From: Isoetes taiwanensis
Lineage: Eukaryota > Streptophyta > Lycopodiopsida > Isoetales > Isoetaceae
Direction: 5' to 3'
Assembly: GCA_021234155.1 (NCBI GenBank)
Contig: JAJEKV010000332.1
Coordinates: forward strand, 60,001 to 124,000
Length of the DNA: 64,000 nucleotides
Both the position numbers and the translations under genes were made by a program. Each line of letters starts with the position of its first letter. Position 1 is the first letter of the stretch. Below the pieces are notes generated by a model. That model ran no database searches. It worked only from the letters and a program-made list of their open reading frames with translations, and was not told the DNA's origin. This document shows, in pieces, positions 34,694-45,159 of the stretch.

Positions 34694-35015
34694 TGTGTGC
34701 CAACATGCCAAGGTGCCTCAAATATGCCATGTAGGCTCCAACATGCCAAGGTGGCTCAAACATGCCACCTAGGCTAAAACATGCCAAGGTGGCTCAAACA
34801 TGTCATGCGGCTACCAACGTGCCAAGGTGGCTCACATGCGAAGGTGGCTCCAACATGCCACCTAGGCTCCAACATGCCAAGGTGGCTCAAACATGCCACG
34901 TGGGCTCCAACATGCCAAGGTGGCTCAAACATGCCATGTGGGCTCCAACATGTTACATGCCACCTAGGCTCCAACATGCCAAGGTGGCTCAAGCATGCCA
35001 CTTAGGCACTCCAAG
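34694..35015 (+). repeat. Minisatellite, direct copy opening foldback 2
   Basis: Direct-orientation units of the 20-bp family follow immediately after the inverted array. The junction at 34,693 is therefore itself an inverted-repeat centre made only of minisatellite. After 35015 the same flanking sequence follows as after the first array. Confidence 0.93.
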
Positions 35016-37735
35016 TGGTGACATGGCATGCCAAGTAAGCAAGGCCAAGTTTTGACTAGGCCAAAACTGAAAAGATGTCCATCTTTGGTCTTTTCATTGG
35101 GTGATGTTGGCAAAATTTAGGTGACATGGCTAGATGGTGGTGACATGGCTAGATGGTGGTGACGTGGACATGATGACTAGGACCTTATGCAAGAAATATA
35201 ATAACCTTTGGAATTTTTGGTAGAGGAGTTTGGCAAGGGATAGAATAGACGGAGGTATCTTCTGACGACACCCTTCCCCAAATCGAATCAGACCAGGATT
35301 TTGTGCGGCTTCCTCACCCGGAGGAGAGGCGTGACACTAGGAGATGGACCTCAGAAGGTTCTTGAGGCAGCCTTTCTGCCGGCGCTCCTCGGGAGGCGAA
35401 TGCCGTAGATACCCCTCTCCGGGCTCGGTTTCCCCATCCGGCCGTTGAATCCTCCGTTCAAGTAACACCGCCCGGCGGGGTTTAAAAAATCAAGATGGGT
35501 CAGAGAACTTATCAAACCCTTGGCGTCCCCGCGATCGGCCAGGTGTAGAAACCCAAGTGTTTTAGTCGTTCGGGTAGTACAAAGGCTCGGGAATGGAGAT
35601 TGGGTTTTGCCATGTCGTGGGAATGGTGAATTTACCCTATGGACCAAGTTACCACGGTCACTTTAGCAAACAAAGAAACCACGAACCCTCTACATGGCGG
35701 TATTAATGACCACCTCTTAGGCCAATTGACTATGAGCGTGTTGGATATAGGCTACTTTGGCTTCTTGGAAGGGGTAGTCTTACGCTTACGAAACTTGGTC
35801 ACGAGTGTAATGCCGAAGGTTTGAGTCCATTGGCGGTCGTTCACATACGGGTGGGAGAATTGCCCGTCCGTGGCGGGGTCCTTGGGGAGAGGACCTTTGG
35901 GGCGGCTGCCAGGAAGGTTTTTAAGGGTCCGTCTTCTAGTATCAACACCTTCCCTCATTGATGACATTGTGCAAGATCACAGTCGAATCGACTAGGATAT
36001 GGCCTCGAAACATAAACCACGTGTGTTGCTAGGTTATTGAAGGGTTTACGTTATGGAATTAGAGAGTTTTAATCGGTTACACTTGGGGCGTAGTGAAGCT
36101 ACAATTGAAAATGTAAAAGCAATAGGGCCCGCCGGAATGGGTTTTGGATTTATCCTCCTCGTTGTGGCAATTATAAGTCAAAACGCGTTTTGTGTAGCAA
36201 AATTTTTTGGGATCATTCAGGATGGCCAATAGATCCAAACTCTGTTATTTCAGTTGCCATGGCTCTGTATACATATTTAGAAAGAATGCACCTAGTTATC
36301 CAAGAAAAAGACCACGTTTTGGCCTCCGAAACGTAAACCCTACAATAACCTAGCAACACACAGGGTTTACATTTTGGAGGCCAAAACATAGTCGTTTTCT
36401 TGGATAACTTGGCGTATCTTTTCTAAACATGCATGCGGAGCCATGGCAACTAAAATAATAGAGTTTGGATCTATTGGCCATCCCAAATGATCCCAAACAA
36501 TTTTGCTACTGCAAAACGTGCTCTTGACTTCTAATTGCCACACTGGGAGGAAGATAAATCCAAACACAAACACCATTCCATCAGTTCGTATTGCTTTTCT
36601 TTTTCAATTGTAGCTTCTCGACCATGTCCCTAGTGCAACCGACTAAAACTCGACCTCCATAACGTAAACCCTTCAATAACCTAGCAAAACACAGGGTTTA
36701 TGTTTCGGAGGCCATATCCTAGTCAGATTCGACCAGGATCTTGCACAATGTCATCACGTAGAGGGAAGGTGTTGAACAGAAGACGGACCCTTAAAACCTT
36801 CCAGAAGTAGTTCACCCAAAAGGTCCTCTCCCGAAGGACCCTGGCCATGGACGGGCAACTCTCCCACTCCGAAATGTGAACTGACTCTGTCAATGGACTC
36901 AAACCTTCGACATTACACTCAGGACCAAGTTTCGTGGGCAGAAGACCACCCCTTCTCCAAGAAGCGCCAAAGTAGCTCATATCCAACACGTTCGTAGTCA
37001 ATTGGCCTAAGAGGTGGCTGCGGAATACTGCCATGTAGAGGGCTCATGTTTCTTTGTTTGCTAAAAATGACAGTGTAACTTGGTCCCTAAGGTAATTTCA
37101 CCATTCCAAATGACATGGCGAAGTCGAATCTCCATTCCGGAGCTTTTGTACTGCCCGAACGACAAGACACTTAGGTTTCTACACGGTCGACCGCAGGACG
37201 CTTCGCGGTTTGATAAGTTATCCCGGACCGATCTTGGATTTTTTTGGACATGCGCAAAGCAGGTTACTTGAATGGTGGATTCAACGGTCGGATAGAGGAA
37301 CCGAGCTCCAGAAAGGGGGGCATTGGCATACGGCCTCCCGGAGGAGCATTGGCATGAAAGGCTGCCTCGGCAAGCTTTCTGAGGTCCGTCTCCTGGGGTC
37401 TGGCCTCTCCCCTCTGGTGAGGCAGCCTGTGAAGTCCTGGCCTGGTTCGACTTGGGGGGAACGGTGCCGCCGCTTTTTCTTCAAGATCCTTCTATTCTAT
37501 CCCTTGCCAAACTACTCTACCAAAAATTCCAAAGGTTGTCATATTTCTTGCATAGAGTCCTAGTCATCATGTCCACATCACCACCATCTTGCCATGTCAC
37601 TCAAAATTTGCCAACATGACCCAATGAAAAGACCAAAGATGGACATCTTTTCATTTTTGGCCTAGTCAAAACTTGGACTTGCTTACTTGGCATGCCACTT
37701 GGAGTGCCACATCATCACCACTTGGAGTGCCACAT
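34694..37735. mobile_element. Foldback structure 2: kilobase palindrome centred near 36,350
   Basis: This is a second copy of the same layout. The direct minisatellite is followed by the arm (35015-36000), three hairpins at 36001-36057, 36321-36382 and 36652-36713, and the arm again in reverse complement to about 37,735. The right minisatellite cap is absent or lost. Words such as GGACATCTTTTCATTTTTGGCC mark the inverted arm end (about 37640). Shared order, spacing and hairpins with structure 1 show a common origin. Confidence 0.75.
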
Positions 37736-37879
37736 CATCCTTCCTATGCGGTTTGTCTTAGGGGACTACTTCATGATCAAGAAGGCAAGGGAAGACAATA
37801 ACATACTACACATATAGACGTTAATGACTTATACCACCAACATCCCAATACCTATCGAGAGTTACCACCACAAGTCGAC

Positions 37880-38360
37880 ATCAAGCTAGGCTCCAGCATG
37901 CCACCTAGGCTCTAACATGCTCCAACATGCCACCTATGCTCCAACATGCTCCAACATGCCACCTAGGCTCCAACATGCCACCTAGGCTTCAACATGCCAA
38001 AGGTGGCTCAAACATGCCACATGGGCTCCAACATGCCACTTAGGCTACAACATGTCAAGGTGGCTCAAACATGCCATGCGAGCTCCAACATGGCCACCTA
38101 GGCTCCAACATGCCAAGGTGGTTCAAACATGCCACCTAGGCTCCCACATGCCACCTAGCTCAAACATGCCAAGGTGGCTCCAACATGTCAAGGTGGTTCA
38201 AACATGCCACCTAGGCTCCAATATGCGAGGCTCAAACATGCCACGGTTGCTCAAATATGCCACCTAGGCTTGAACATGCCAAGGTGGCTCAAACATGCCA
38301 CGTGCGCTCCAACATGCCACCTAGGCTGCAACATGCGAAGGTGGTTTAAATATGCCATCT
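37880..38360 (+). repeat. Minisatellite, third direct array
   Basis: About two dozen units of the same 20-bp family, more degenerate than the others. It is separated from foldback 2 by about 145 bp of unrelated sequence. A fragment of the foldback arm, inverted, follows at about 38480-38640. Confidence 0.9.
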
Positions 38361-38649
38361 CATTGGTACACCTCACAATGTTACCCATTATTTCTCATAA
38401 TGGTTCAATTTTTGCCTTGGAAAATTTGACAATGCTAGAAATGCCAATGTGGCACTTCCAAAGTCTAGGCACCTAGAAGAAAAACATGCCATGTCATCCA
38501 AAATTTGCCAACATTACCCATCGAAGAAACCAAAGATGTACATCTTTTCATTTTTAGCCTCGTCAAATCTTGACCTTGTTTACTTGGCATGCCATGTGGC
38601 CACCTGGAGTGCCATATCATCTTTTCCATGTTGTTTGTTGGTGCAAGTA

Positions 38650-39100
38650 CTTTCTAACCATTTTCTATAACATTAGATTAGATCTTCTAGCTTGCATCTA
38701 TTTAGCAGTTCTCCTCTAGTCGTATATAGTTATGGAATACACACTTCCATTCTAACTTTTTCATGCTTCTTTGTGTATCTATCAACTTATGATATTGGAG
38801 GCTACTCTTTCATTCGGAGTTATCACATCCATTTTAACATATTTCATAAACTTCAATCCTTGACATATAGTATCTTTATGCAAACTTGTACACATAGTTC
38901 CAATTTGTTCTAGTGGAAGAAGTTCCTAAAAATAGAAATCCAAAAGGTAAATGTTTGCAGCTAAATAAAATAAAGAGGATTTGGAGACACCTCATATGAC
39001 ATATTGCCCAAGACATCTCATATGACATATTGTCCATACCTAGCTTCAAGGAGCTATGGTGTGGTTAAAAATAATATTTCTAGAGATACAAGAATAATCA
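38650..39100. other. No recognisable gene
   Basis: AT-rich sequence with no supported frame. Downstream exons of the gene starting at 39427 (minus) would be expected here or further left, but I cannot identify any. Confidence 0.45.
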
Positions 39101-39147
39101 TGACTGGAAGAAAAATAATAATTCCAACATTTTAAAGTCAAATTCAC

Positions 39148-39427
39148 CTGAAGAAAACGTTTGATCAACATCGTCAAAATCCTCTTCAGTAAATAAGACA
39201 TCATCATCCACTTCTTGAGACACTTCAACATCATGGACTTGAATTTTGTTACTGGCTTGCACATTCAGAGTCTCAGGTTTAAGAGCCGTGTAGGCTATGC
39301 TGGACCGAAATCTTAGTGCCATTTTAGAGTGCAAATGCGAATCGGGAGAAAGTGAAGGATTAGATATATGGTGGTACAAACTGCTCCAGGCCACCGGACT
39401 TGTGGCAACGGCCATGGAGCTCGCCAT
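39148..39427 (-). CDS. First exon of a probable plastid-targeted protein
   Basis: ATG at 39427 in the context GTTAGCCATGGCG fits the plant start consensus. The N-terminus MASSMAVATSPVAW, rich in Ser/Ala and without acidic residues for the first 28 codons, resembles a chloroplast transit peptide. An acidic segment follows (QEVDDDVLFTEEDFDDVDQ). The exon ends at CTTCAG followed by GTGAAT, a good splice donor at 39147. An AT-rich TATA-like stretch lies about 25-40 bp upstream. I recognise no family. No later exon is visible to the left, where the foldback repeats begin, so the gene may be broken or have a very long intron. Confidence 0.55.
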
Positions 39428-39429
39428 GG

Positions 39430-40380
39430 CTAACGTAGAAAGGTTTTAGCCGAGGTTATATTTATTTCACTGTATAAGTTTGTAGGACAAAGTGTGCACA
39501 AATTAGTTCTTAGAGTATTTTCACACCATTGGTTACGTTATCTTAAAAATTAGTTTTTAACCCCCACGAAGTTACCTTAAACTAAGGCTAACGTAATGGC
39601 TCACACACGTGGGTATCTTAATATTACACTAACAGAATCCGTTAAGACTGAGTTCCCGCGTGTATTATTATCATCTTATTTTTTAACATAACAGAATCCG
39701 TTAAGATGCATGCACACCGCATTGACATCTCATGTTACATCACTCATAACATAATCTTAAAAAAAAAGTTAACAATTGTTTAGCTAATGGTTAAGATGGA
39801 CGGTTTAGATCTTGATCTCCGTCCTATTATTCTATTGGTCCTTACAATTGATGGTCGAGATTGACGTCTAGATCAACGGTTAAGATTTTGATTCAAGTCC
39901 TTTCATTTCATTGGTTCTAGCAAGGCATGAGATTTTCCTTTCCCTCCCTCCTTGCCCTGTTTTTTCCTTTTCCTCCTTGGCGATGGCGATGGCAGAGCTC
40001 CCTTGGCTATTGGCTATGGCGATAGCAAATCTGGCAGCGGCATCAGCACCGCGGCATCACGAGGGCGGCATCAGCTTAGTCGGATCTTACCTTAGTCAGA
40101 TCTTACCTTAATCGGATCAGCTTAGTCGGATTTTAGTGCAAAGCGGCTTCTTACCTTGCCGTGCTTATACTTCAGAGCGGCCATGCTTATACTTCAGAGC
40201 GGTTTGCTATGCTTATACTTCAGAGCAGCCATGCTTCAGAGCGGCTTCTTAGTGCATGTCGGCATCAGCAGGTCGGGTTCTCCAGCAGGTTCTTCAGCAG
40301 GTCGATTTTTCAAGAGCAAGAGGTCGGTTCTTCAGCAACAGATCGGGTTTTGAGTCTGCAACAGAGGCTAGGGTAAACTT
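39430..40380. other. Upstream region and short repeats
   Basis: Direct repeats of TAACAGAATCCGTTAAGA occur at about 39627 and 39691. GGTTAAGAT words recur at about 39791 and 39878. At 40090-40135 a TTAGTCGGAT unit repeats, at 40155-40250 CTTATACTTCAGAGCGG recurs, and at 40260-40350 GGTCGGGTTCT/CAGCAGG words recur. Short open frames across these repeats are not supported as genes. Confidence 0.5.
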
Positions 40381-41500
40381 TTTGGTTATTCTTCTGCATT
40401 TTATCTGTTTTTGGCTAACTATACTACGTTTCTTCTTTGTTCTAGGTCTAGCAAAACCGTTGGTTTGTTAGCAACAACATACAAGTATCATGTTCTGAAA
40501 GGCATGAGCTCTACTCTGTTTCCTTGCTTGCTTGCTTGACCATAGTGTACAGGGGTCAGCTTATTATTATTTTTTTTAATTCTTGAATCGAATGTAATAG
40601 TCATTTTAAATACAGGGAAATGCAAGCGGTTACAATGTAGGAAGAAATAGCAGAGCCCAACTTATTCTGAACAGCACAAGGAGAAGGAGCAACACAAACC
40701 AGCGCAGAGCAGGGACCTGGCCCGAAAATCAAAATTTCAGCAGGAGAGGCATGCCTGGCCCGAAAATCAGAATTTCAGCAAGAGAGGCATCAGACAAATG
40801 CTTTTGCAGACAATCGCTTTTGATGTTAAAATTTGATCTAAAAACTCTATTAATCTTGTTGTATTTTCTGTTGCAATGTGTATTCACATGCATTCTAATT
40901 CTTTTTTTCACAAAACAGTACTTATAAAAATTTAGACTCTAAAGCATAGCATGTTAAATTTGGATTGCAATATAATAATATGCTATGCCTTATGGACTAC
41001 TTTGGGTTCAATTCCCAAAGGTTTCTCTTATCTGAATAGGCTTAAACAAAATAAATAAACAAGAACAAGAAAATATAAATGATTTAGCAAGTTGTACTTG
41101 AAATAAAATATATGATTATTAAAGTCTTTTAAATTTTTGCATTTTAAAAAGTATTTTTTTTTTTACATTTATGCCACGTGTCGATATATGATTGGTTAGA
41201 TGATATATTAGAAACAACATTTATTTTTCCTATATGTCATAATAATGATTTTTTATTTAAAAAATGACACGTTGATTTTTTATTAACTACATGCCATATT
41301 GACTATATTTTGTAAAAACAACAATTGAAAACAATGACACATTTTAAAACTACACGTGGAGATGAAATATCAACACATAGAAAAATTGAAAACATTTGAA
41401 AACAACAATTACTTTTAAGACAATACATGTGGATTTCTAAAAATTATGTATCTTTTTTTAGGGAAACAATGTCAACTTGTAAAAATTACAAGTAGAAAAA
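40380..41500. other. AT-rich, no recognisable gene
   Basis: One small tandem duplication at about 40700-40788 contains the word CTGGCCCGAAAATCA twice. The remainder is AT-rich with no coherent frame on either strand. Confidence 0.5.
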
Positions 41501-42340
41501 AAAAACAACACACATAGAAAATTAAAAAAGAACGATCTTTTTCAGTTTTTCACGTGTACTAATATTCAAATCTACATGTGCTATTTGTAAGACAAACAAC
41601 GCGTGGTTCCTCCAAAAAACAACAGTCAATAAAAAACCACACGTTGACAAAAGTTCGTGAAAAACAATAGCGAAAAAAAGAACACGTTGACCAAAAAACA
41701 AAATGCTGCCAGAAAAACCACAGTGGGATATTTTTGCCAAAAAACCACTGCCAAAAAACCACGGATCTTCGTTGGGACCCTCGTTTTATGCACCACAGTG
41801 CCTGGAGCAATGCTACCTTGGATAACAACACCAACTAGATCCATATCCCCAATAACAAGTCTTGGAAGACCACCCACAATGCTGTGTCTGGGTTGACCCA
41901 GTTCTTGACCAAAGCTGCTACTTCTTGTGATCTTTATGTCCATCTGGATTTTGTGCTACTCTAAGCTGTGATACTTCTGAGCTCCTTGAATCGATGATGA
42001 TCTATTCTTTATTGCAATCCAAATGCCAACATCAGTGCTTTTGGCCTTGAAACACTTTTTCTTGATGAATGCCAATTTGTATCTGCGGTCGCTCATCAAG
42101 TCTTAGAAGAAATGGTTCCATGTGGAGCACCTAATAGTTGATATAGGCAAATAGAGGCAAGATTTTCCCCACCATGTCTCTGATGTGTCTATTAGTTGTA
42201 ATTCTCGCATGAGAGCGTTAGAAGAAAGCATAACCTGCCAAGTGATTGAGCTTGTTAAGGAAACATCTTGTCAAGTTGCTGCTTTGCAACATTTCTATTC
42301 TCATGTAACAAAGGCACCTCCAGCTTCTTCTCTAGTCTAG
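41500..42340. other. Unrecognised, with A/C-rich strand and protein-like pieces
   Basis: At 41600-41765 one strand is built from AAAACCAC words, the complement of the GTGGTTTT words at 29.2-29.6 kb. On the plus strand, pieces such as FGLETLFLDECQFVSAVAHQVLEE (about 42035-42105) and SRMRALEESITCQVIELVKE (about 42210-42270) look like protein but lie in different frames. I have no identification. Confidence 0.3.
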
Positions 42341-42344
42341 TCTG

Positions 42345-42584
42345 GGCGTTTAGTCTAGTGGTAACACACTAGGTCTAGCAACTATAGGTCTCGAGTTCAA
42401 GACTGCCCAGAATTGCACTATGAACTGTTGGGTGTCAAAACCCACAGACGCCCAACCAAGCAATGTAGTGTGGTTGGGGGCAGGGCCCAACCAAGCAATG
42501 TAGTGTGGTGTGTGGTCACATGTCCAGTTGGATGCTGCCTAGTGGCGTGACGTTAAAATACTATCTATCTATCTATCTATCTCT
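42345..42584 (+). mobile_element. tRNA-derived SINE-like element
   Basis: The head reads GGGCGTTTAGTCTAGTGGTA (42344-42363), an A-box-like sequence. It is followed at 42388-42403 by GGTCTCGAGTTCAAGAC, a B-box, so an internal RNA polymerase III promoter is present at tRNA-like spacing. The body (42410-42555) contains a duplicated CCAACCAAGCAATGTAGTGTGG. The element ends in a (CTAT)n tail (42561-42580), a common plant SINE 3' end. Clear target duplications were not found beyond a short TCTCTA. Confidence 0.65.
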
Positions 42585-42589
42585 AAAGC

Positions 42590-42737
42590 ATAATGATCTA
42601 ATGATCCTAGAGTGAGATCTATGTCTACTTTCGACACTCCCATATACATATTGCAAAGGTTTAGAGATAATGATCTAATGATCCTAGAGTGAGATCTATG
42701 TCTACTTTCGACACTCCCATATACATATTGCAAAGGT
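42590..42737 (+). repeat. Exact 71-bp tandem duplication, period 77
   Basis: The 71 bases starting ATAATGATCTAATGATCC at 42590 are repeated without change at 42667-42737. Exact identity implies a recent event, or an assembly artefact. It abuts the SINE tail. Confidence 0.92.
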
Positions 42738-43419
42738 GTTCAGATCATCATGAATGAAGGGGACTGAAATGGTCCCAATCTCTTAAAGTTCACCCATTAA
42801 AATGCCTGGGAGTTTCCCAACAAGGTAAAAAATTAGCATTTATCTTATAGTGTGATAGAATTCATTTCATTAACCATTGTTTGCAATAGCTACATGACAA
42901 TTCACTACAACATTAAAATGTTGAAAATATCACTTTCTTGAATAATAATTCTCCTTCTTTTGTCTTTCCTAGGGACCCTATATGACATATGAGGACTCAA
43001 AGATTGGTGTTACTGAAATTTTGAAGGTTCTTAGATTTGCATCAAATTGTTTTCTCTCCTGAGCTCTTTTATGCATTCAAGTTGCACACACTTCCCAAGA
43101 AGTTTATCTAAAGATTCTAGAAATGTGAAGCCAAGCCTAGCTATGAAGTAGTGCTCTAAACTATCACAACATATATAATGCAGACTCTCTTTTTGTTTGA
43201 GAGGAATATTTGTTTGAGCCTATTTTTTCTGTGCTGAGAATGGCTCTCATAGTGATATCTAGAGATTAAATAATTGTTTGTATCCTATTTTATTTGATGC
43301 ATTTTATTTAAATAGGCCCTTCAGTTGACACATGTTCCTTTAAATCGACACATGTGCAGTGGGATAAAAAAACACTGACAATGCATTTAGTATGCATTAT
43401 GGATACGCATTTCTCAAAA

Positions 43420-43665
43420 TCAGTAGAGGCAGACCACATAAAAATGAATGACCTATTCGAGCGTCTCAATAAAATAAAAAAAAATTACAGCAAGCTGATG
43501 AATGGCCCATCCGGGCATCTCTTTAAAATGAAAAAAAAAAATACAGCAAGCTAATGAATGGCAAATCCGGGCGTCTCACTAAAACCAAAACAAAACTACA
43601 ACAAGCCCATCCGGGCGTCTCACTAGAACCAAAACAGAAATACAACAAGCTGATCGACCAAGTTG
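43420..43665 (+). repeat. Four copies of a ~55-bp tandem unit
   Basis: The unit contains AATGGCCCATCCGGGCGTCTC, an A-rich run (ACTAAAACCAAAACA) and TACAACAAGCTGA. Copies are diverged, some with long A tracts. A fifth copy with the same upstream sequence (GAGGCAAAACACATA) is at 49,900-49,975, so the unit is part of a dispersed repeat. Confidence 0.8.
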
Positions 43666-43669
43666 ACCT

Positions 43670-44274
43670 GCAACTGTAGATTAGCTCATTTGCTGCATAT
43701 GATTTTCTTTCAACATGGCATTCTATGTAAACAAGGGTAACCCTGCTGCATATCCACCAATGATGTGCCCCAATCACTAGAGTTCACAATGCTATGTCGT
43801 GACTTGGGATGCATGCTTTCTGCAACCTACCCAATTTGCAGTTCATGTGCACAAACACGATCCTCTATGCTCCTCTGGCCAGGGATAGATCCACTTCTTT
43901 CACACCATGAAACATGTCTTCCTATTTCAAGGAATATATTAATCCATGGTCTTGTGCAGTCCCATCTCTAGTTCTCTCTTAGCTCTACTACCTGCACCTA
44001 TGCTTCCCCACAACTCCCTTCTTTGCACTCTCAGAATGTATCTCTTGAGCTCTGCCAAGTGCGCTTATGCTATGCTTTTACAGATTTTCAAGCCGTCAAC
44101 ATATGTTACAACATTAGGAGCAAGACCACTCAGCTTCACGAACTTGAACCTTTTCCTCGCTTCTTGACCATATAAGCAGAATCCAAGCAGTGTTGTTTAC
44201 ATACTCGTATTTTATATTTACATACGTCCTGTACCTTCCTCACAGTACTATACGTACTATGTCTATAAGTTGAC
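43670..44274. other. No recognisable gene
   Basis: Short frames on both strands with no domain. I see no repeat or RNA gene. Confidence 0.4.
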
Positions 44275-44290
44275 AGGTCAAATTGAGCTC

Positions 44291-44364
44291 TTTTTTTTTT
44301 TTTTTTTTTTTGAAGAACTATGTCATCAATATATTAAAAGAATGGTAATGTTACAAAGCAAGTG
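44291..44364 (-). mobile_element. 3' fragment of a LINE or SINE with exact target duplication
   Basis: A 74-bp insertion on the minus strand ends in a poly(A) of about 21 residues (poly(T) on the plus strand at 44291-44311). It is flanked by an exact AGGTCAAATTGAGCTC at 44275-44290 and 44365-44380, which may extend by TT. A poly(A) tail plus a long target duplication shows insertion by LINE machinery. The body is too short to name a family. Confidence 0.9.
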
Positions 44365-44384
44365 AGGTCAAATTGAGCTCTTGT

Positions 44385-45159
44385 TTTATTAATACCATAC
44401 TTAATATAATGTACAATACGTATGATATGTACTTAAAAAAAAAAGCGTCCAAATGACATTAGACTAATATAATTGGTAAAACTATACATTAGGAAAAATA
44501 CATTATTATATATTATAGAACAGGAGTAAAAGATACATTAGGAGACTTTAGACATCAGGGAAATTATAGAATTGTAGTTTAAAAGAAAAAAAAAAACCAA
44601 TCTTCTTGCAAATAAAACCCCAAAACCTCTGCGTTTTGCCCCTTTCTTCTTACCCTAGCCGCCGAATCGGAATGAAGATGGAGATGAAGACCCACCTTTC
44701 CCCTTGTTTTGTTATGGCAAGAGGCAGACCCTCTCCTTAATACTTCAGTAGCTTGCATGCATGCCAGGAAAGAAATACAGAGGTCAGTGGCGATAAATAG
44801 CTTCGGGTGCAACAAATGAGCAACAATTAATTACTTAAATTTATTTGATTGTGGGCGTAGATTGCAAACTAGAATATATAACTCTTAAATAGACATATTT
44901 TGGATTGAAAACTTTGAGAAATACTTAATTTTCTAGGGTAATATATTCTGGTTAAATATTTAAAGCTTAATAACTGCTCACAACCATACAATAGCCAAAT
45001 ATTCTGGAACCCTGTATATGCGGTCAATACGATAATGGCTGAAAACAACTAAAATAATCCAAGGTCTCCAAATCGTGTTATGCTCATAGAGTAGAGGCTG
45101 CTGCCGTATAACAGTCTCACATCTACCATAAAAAGGATCTTGCAAAATATGATGTATTA
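44385..45159. other. No recognisable gene
   Basis: AT-rich; a 78-codon minus-strand frame at 44579-44815 has no recognisable domain. This is the left flank of the Helitron insertion. Confidence 0.4.

Noticed and set aside
30418-38360. CRISPR array
   Set aside because: The units are contiguous, diverged and without unique spacers, and the genome is a plant's.
42345-42420. Functional tRNA gene
   Set aside because: A-box and B-box are present, but no acceptor stem closes around them and the body continues into a CTAT tail, as in a SINE.
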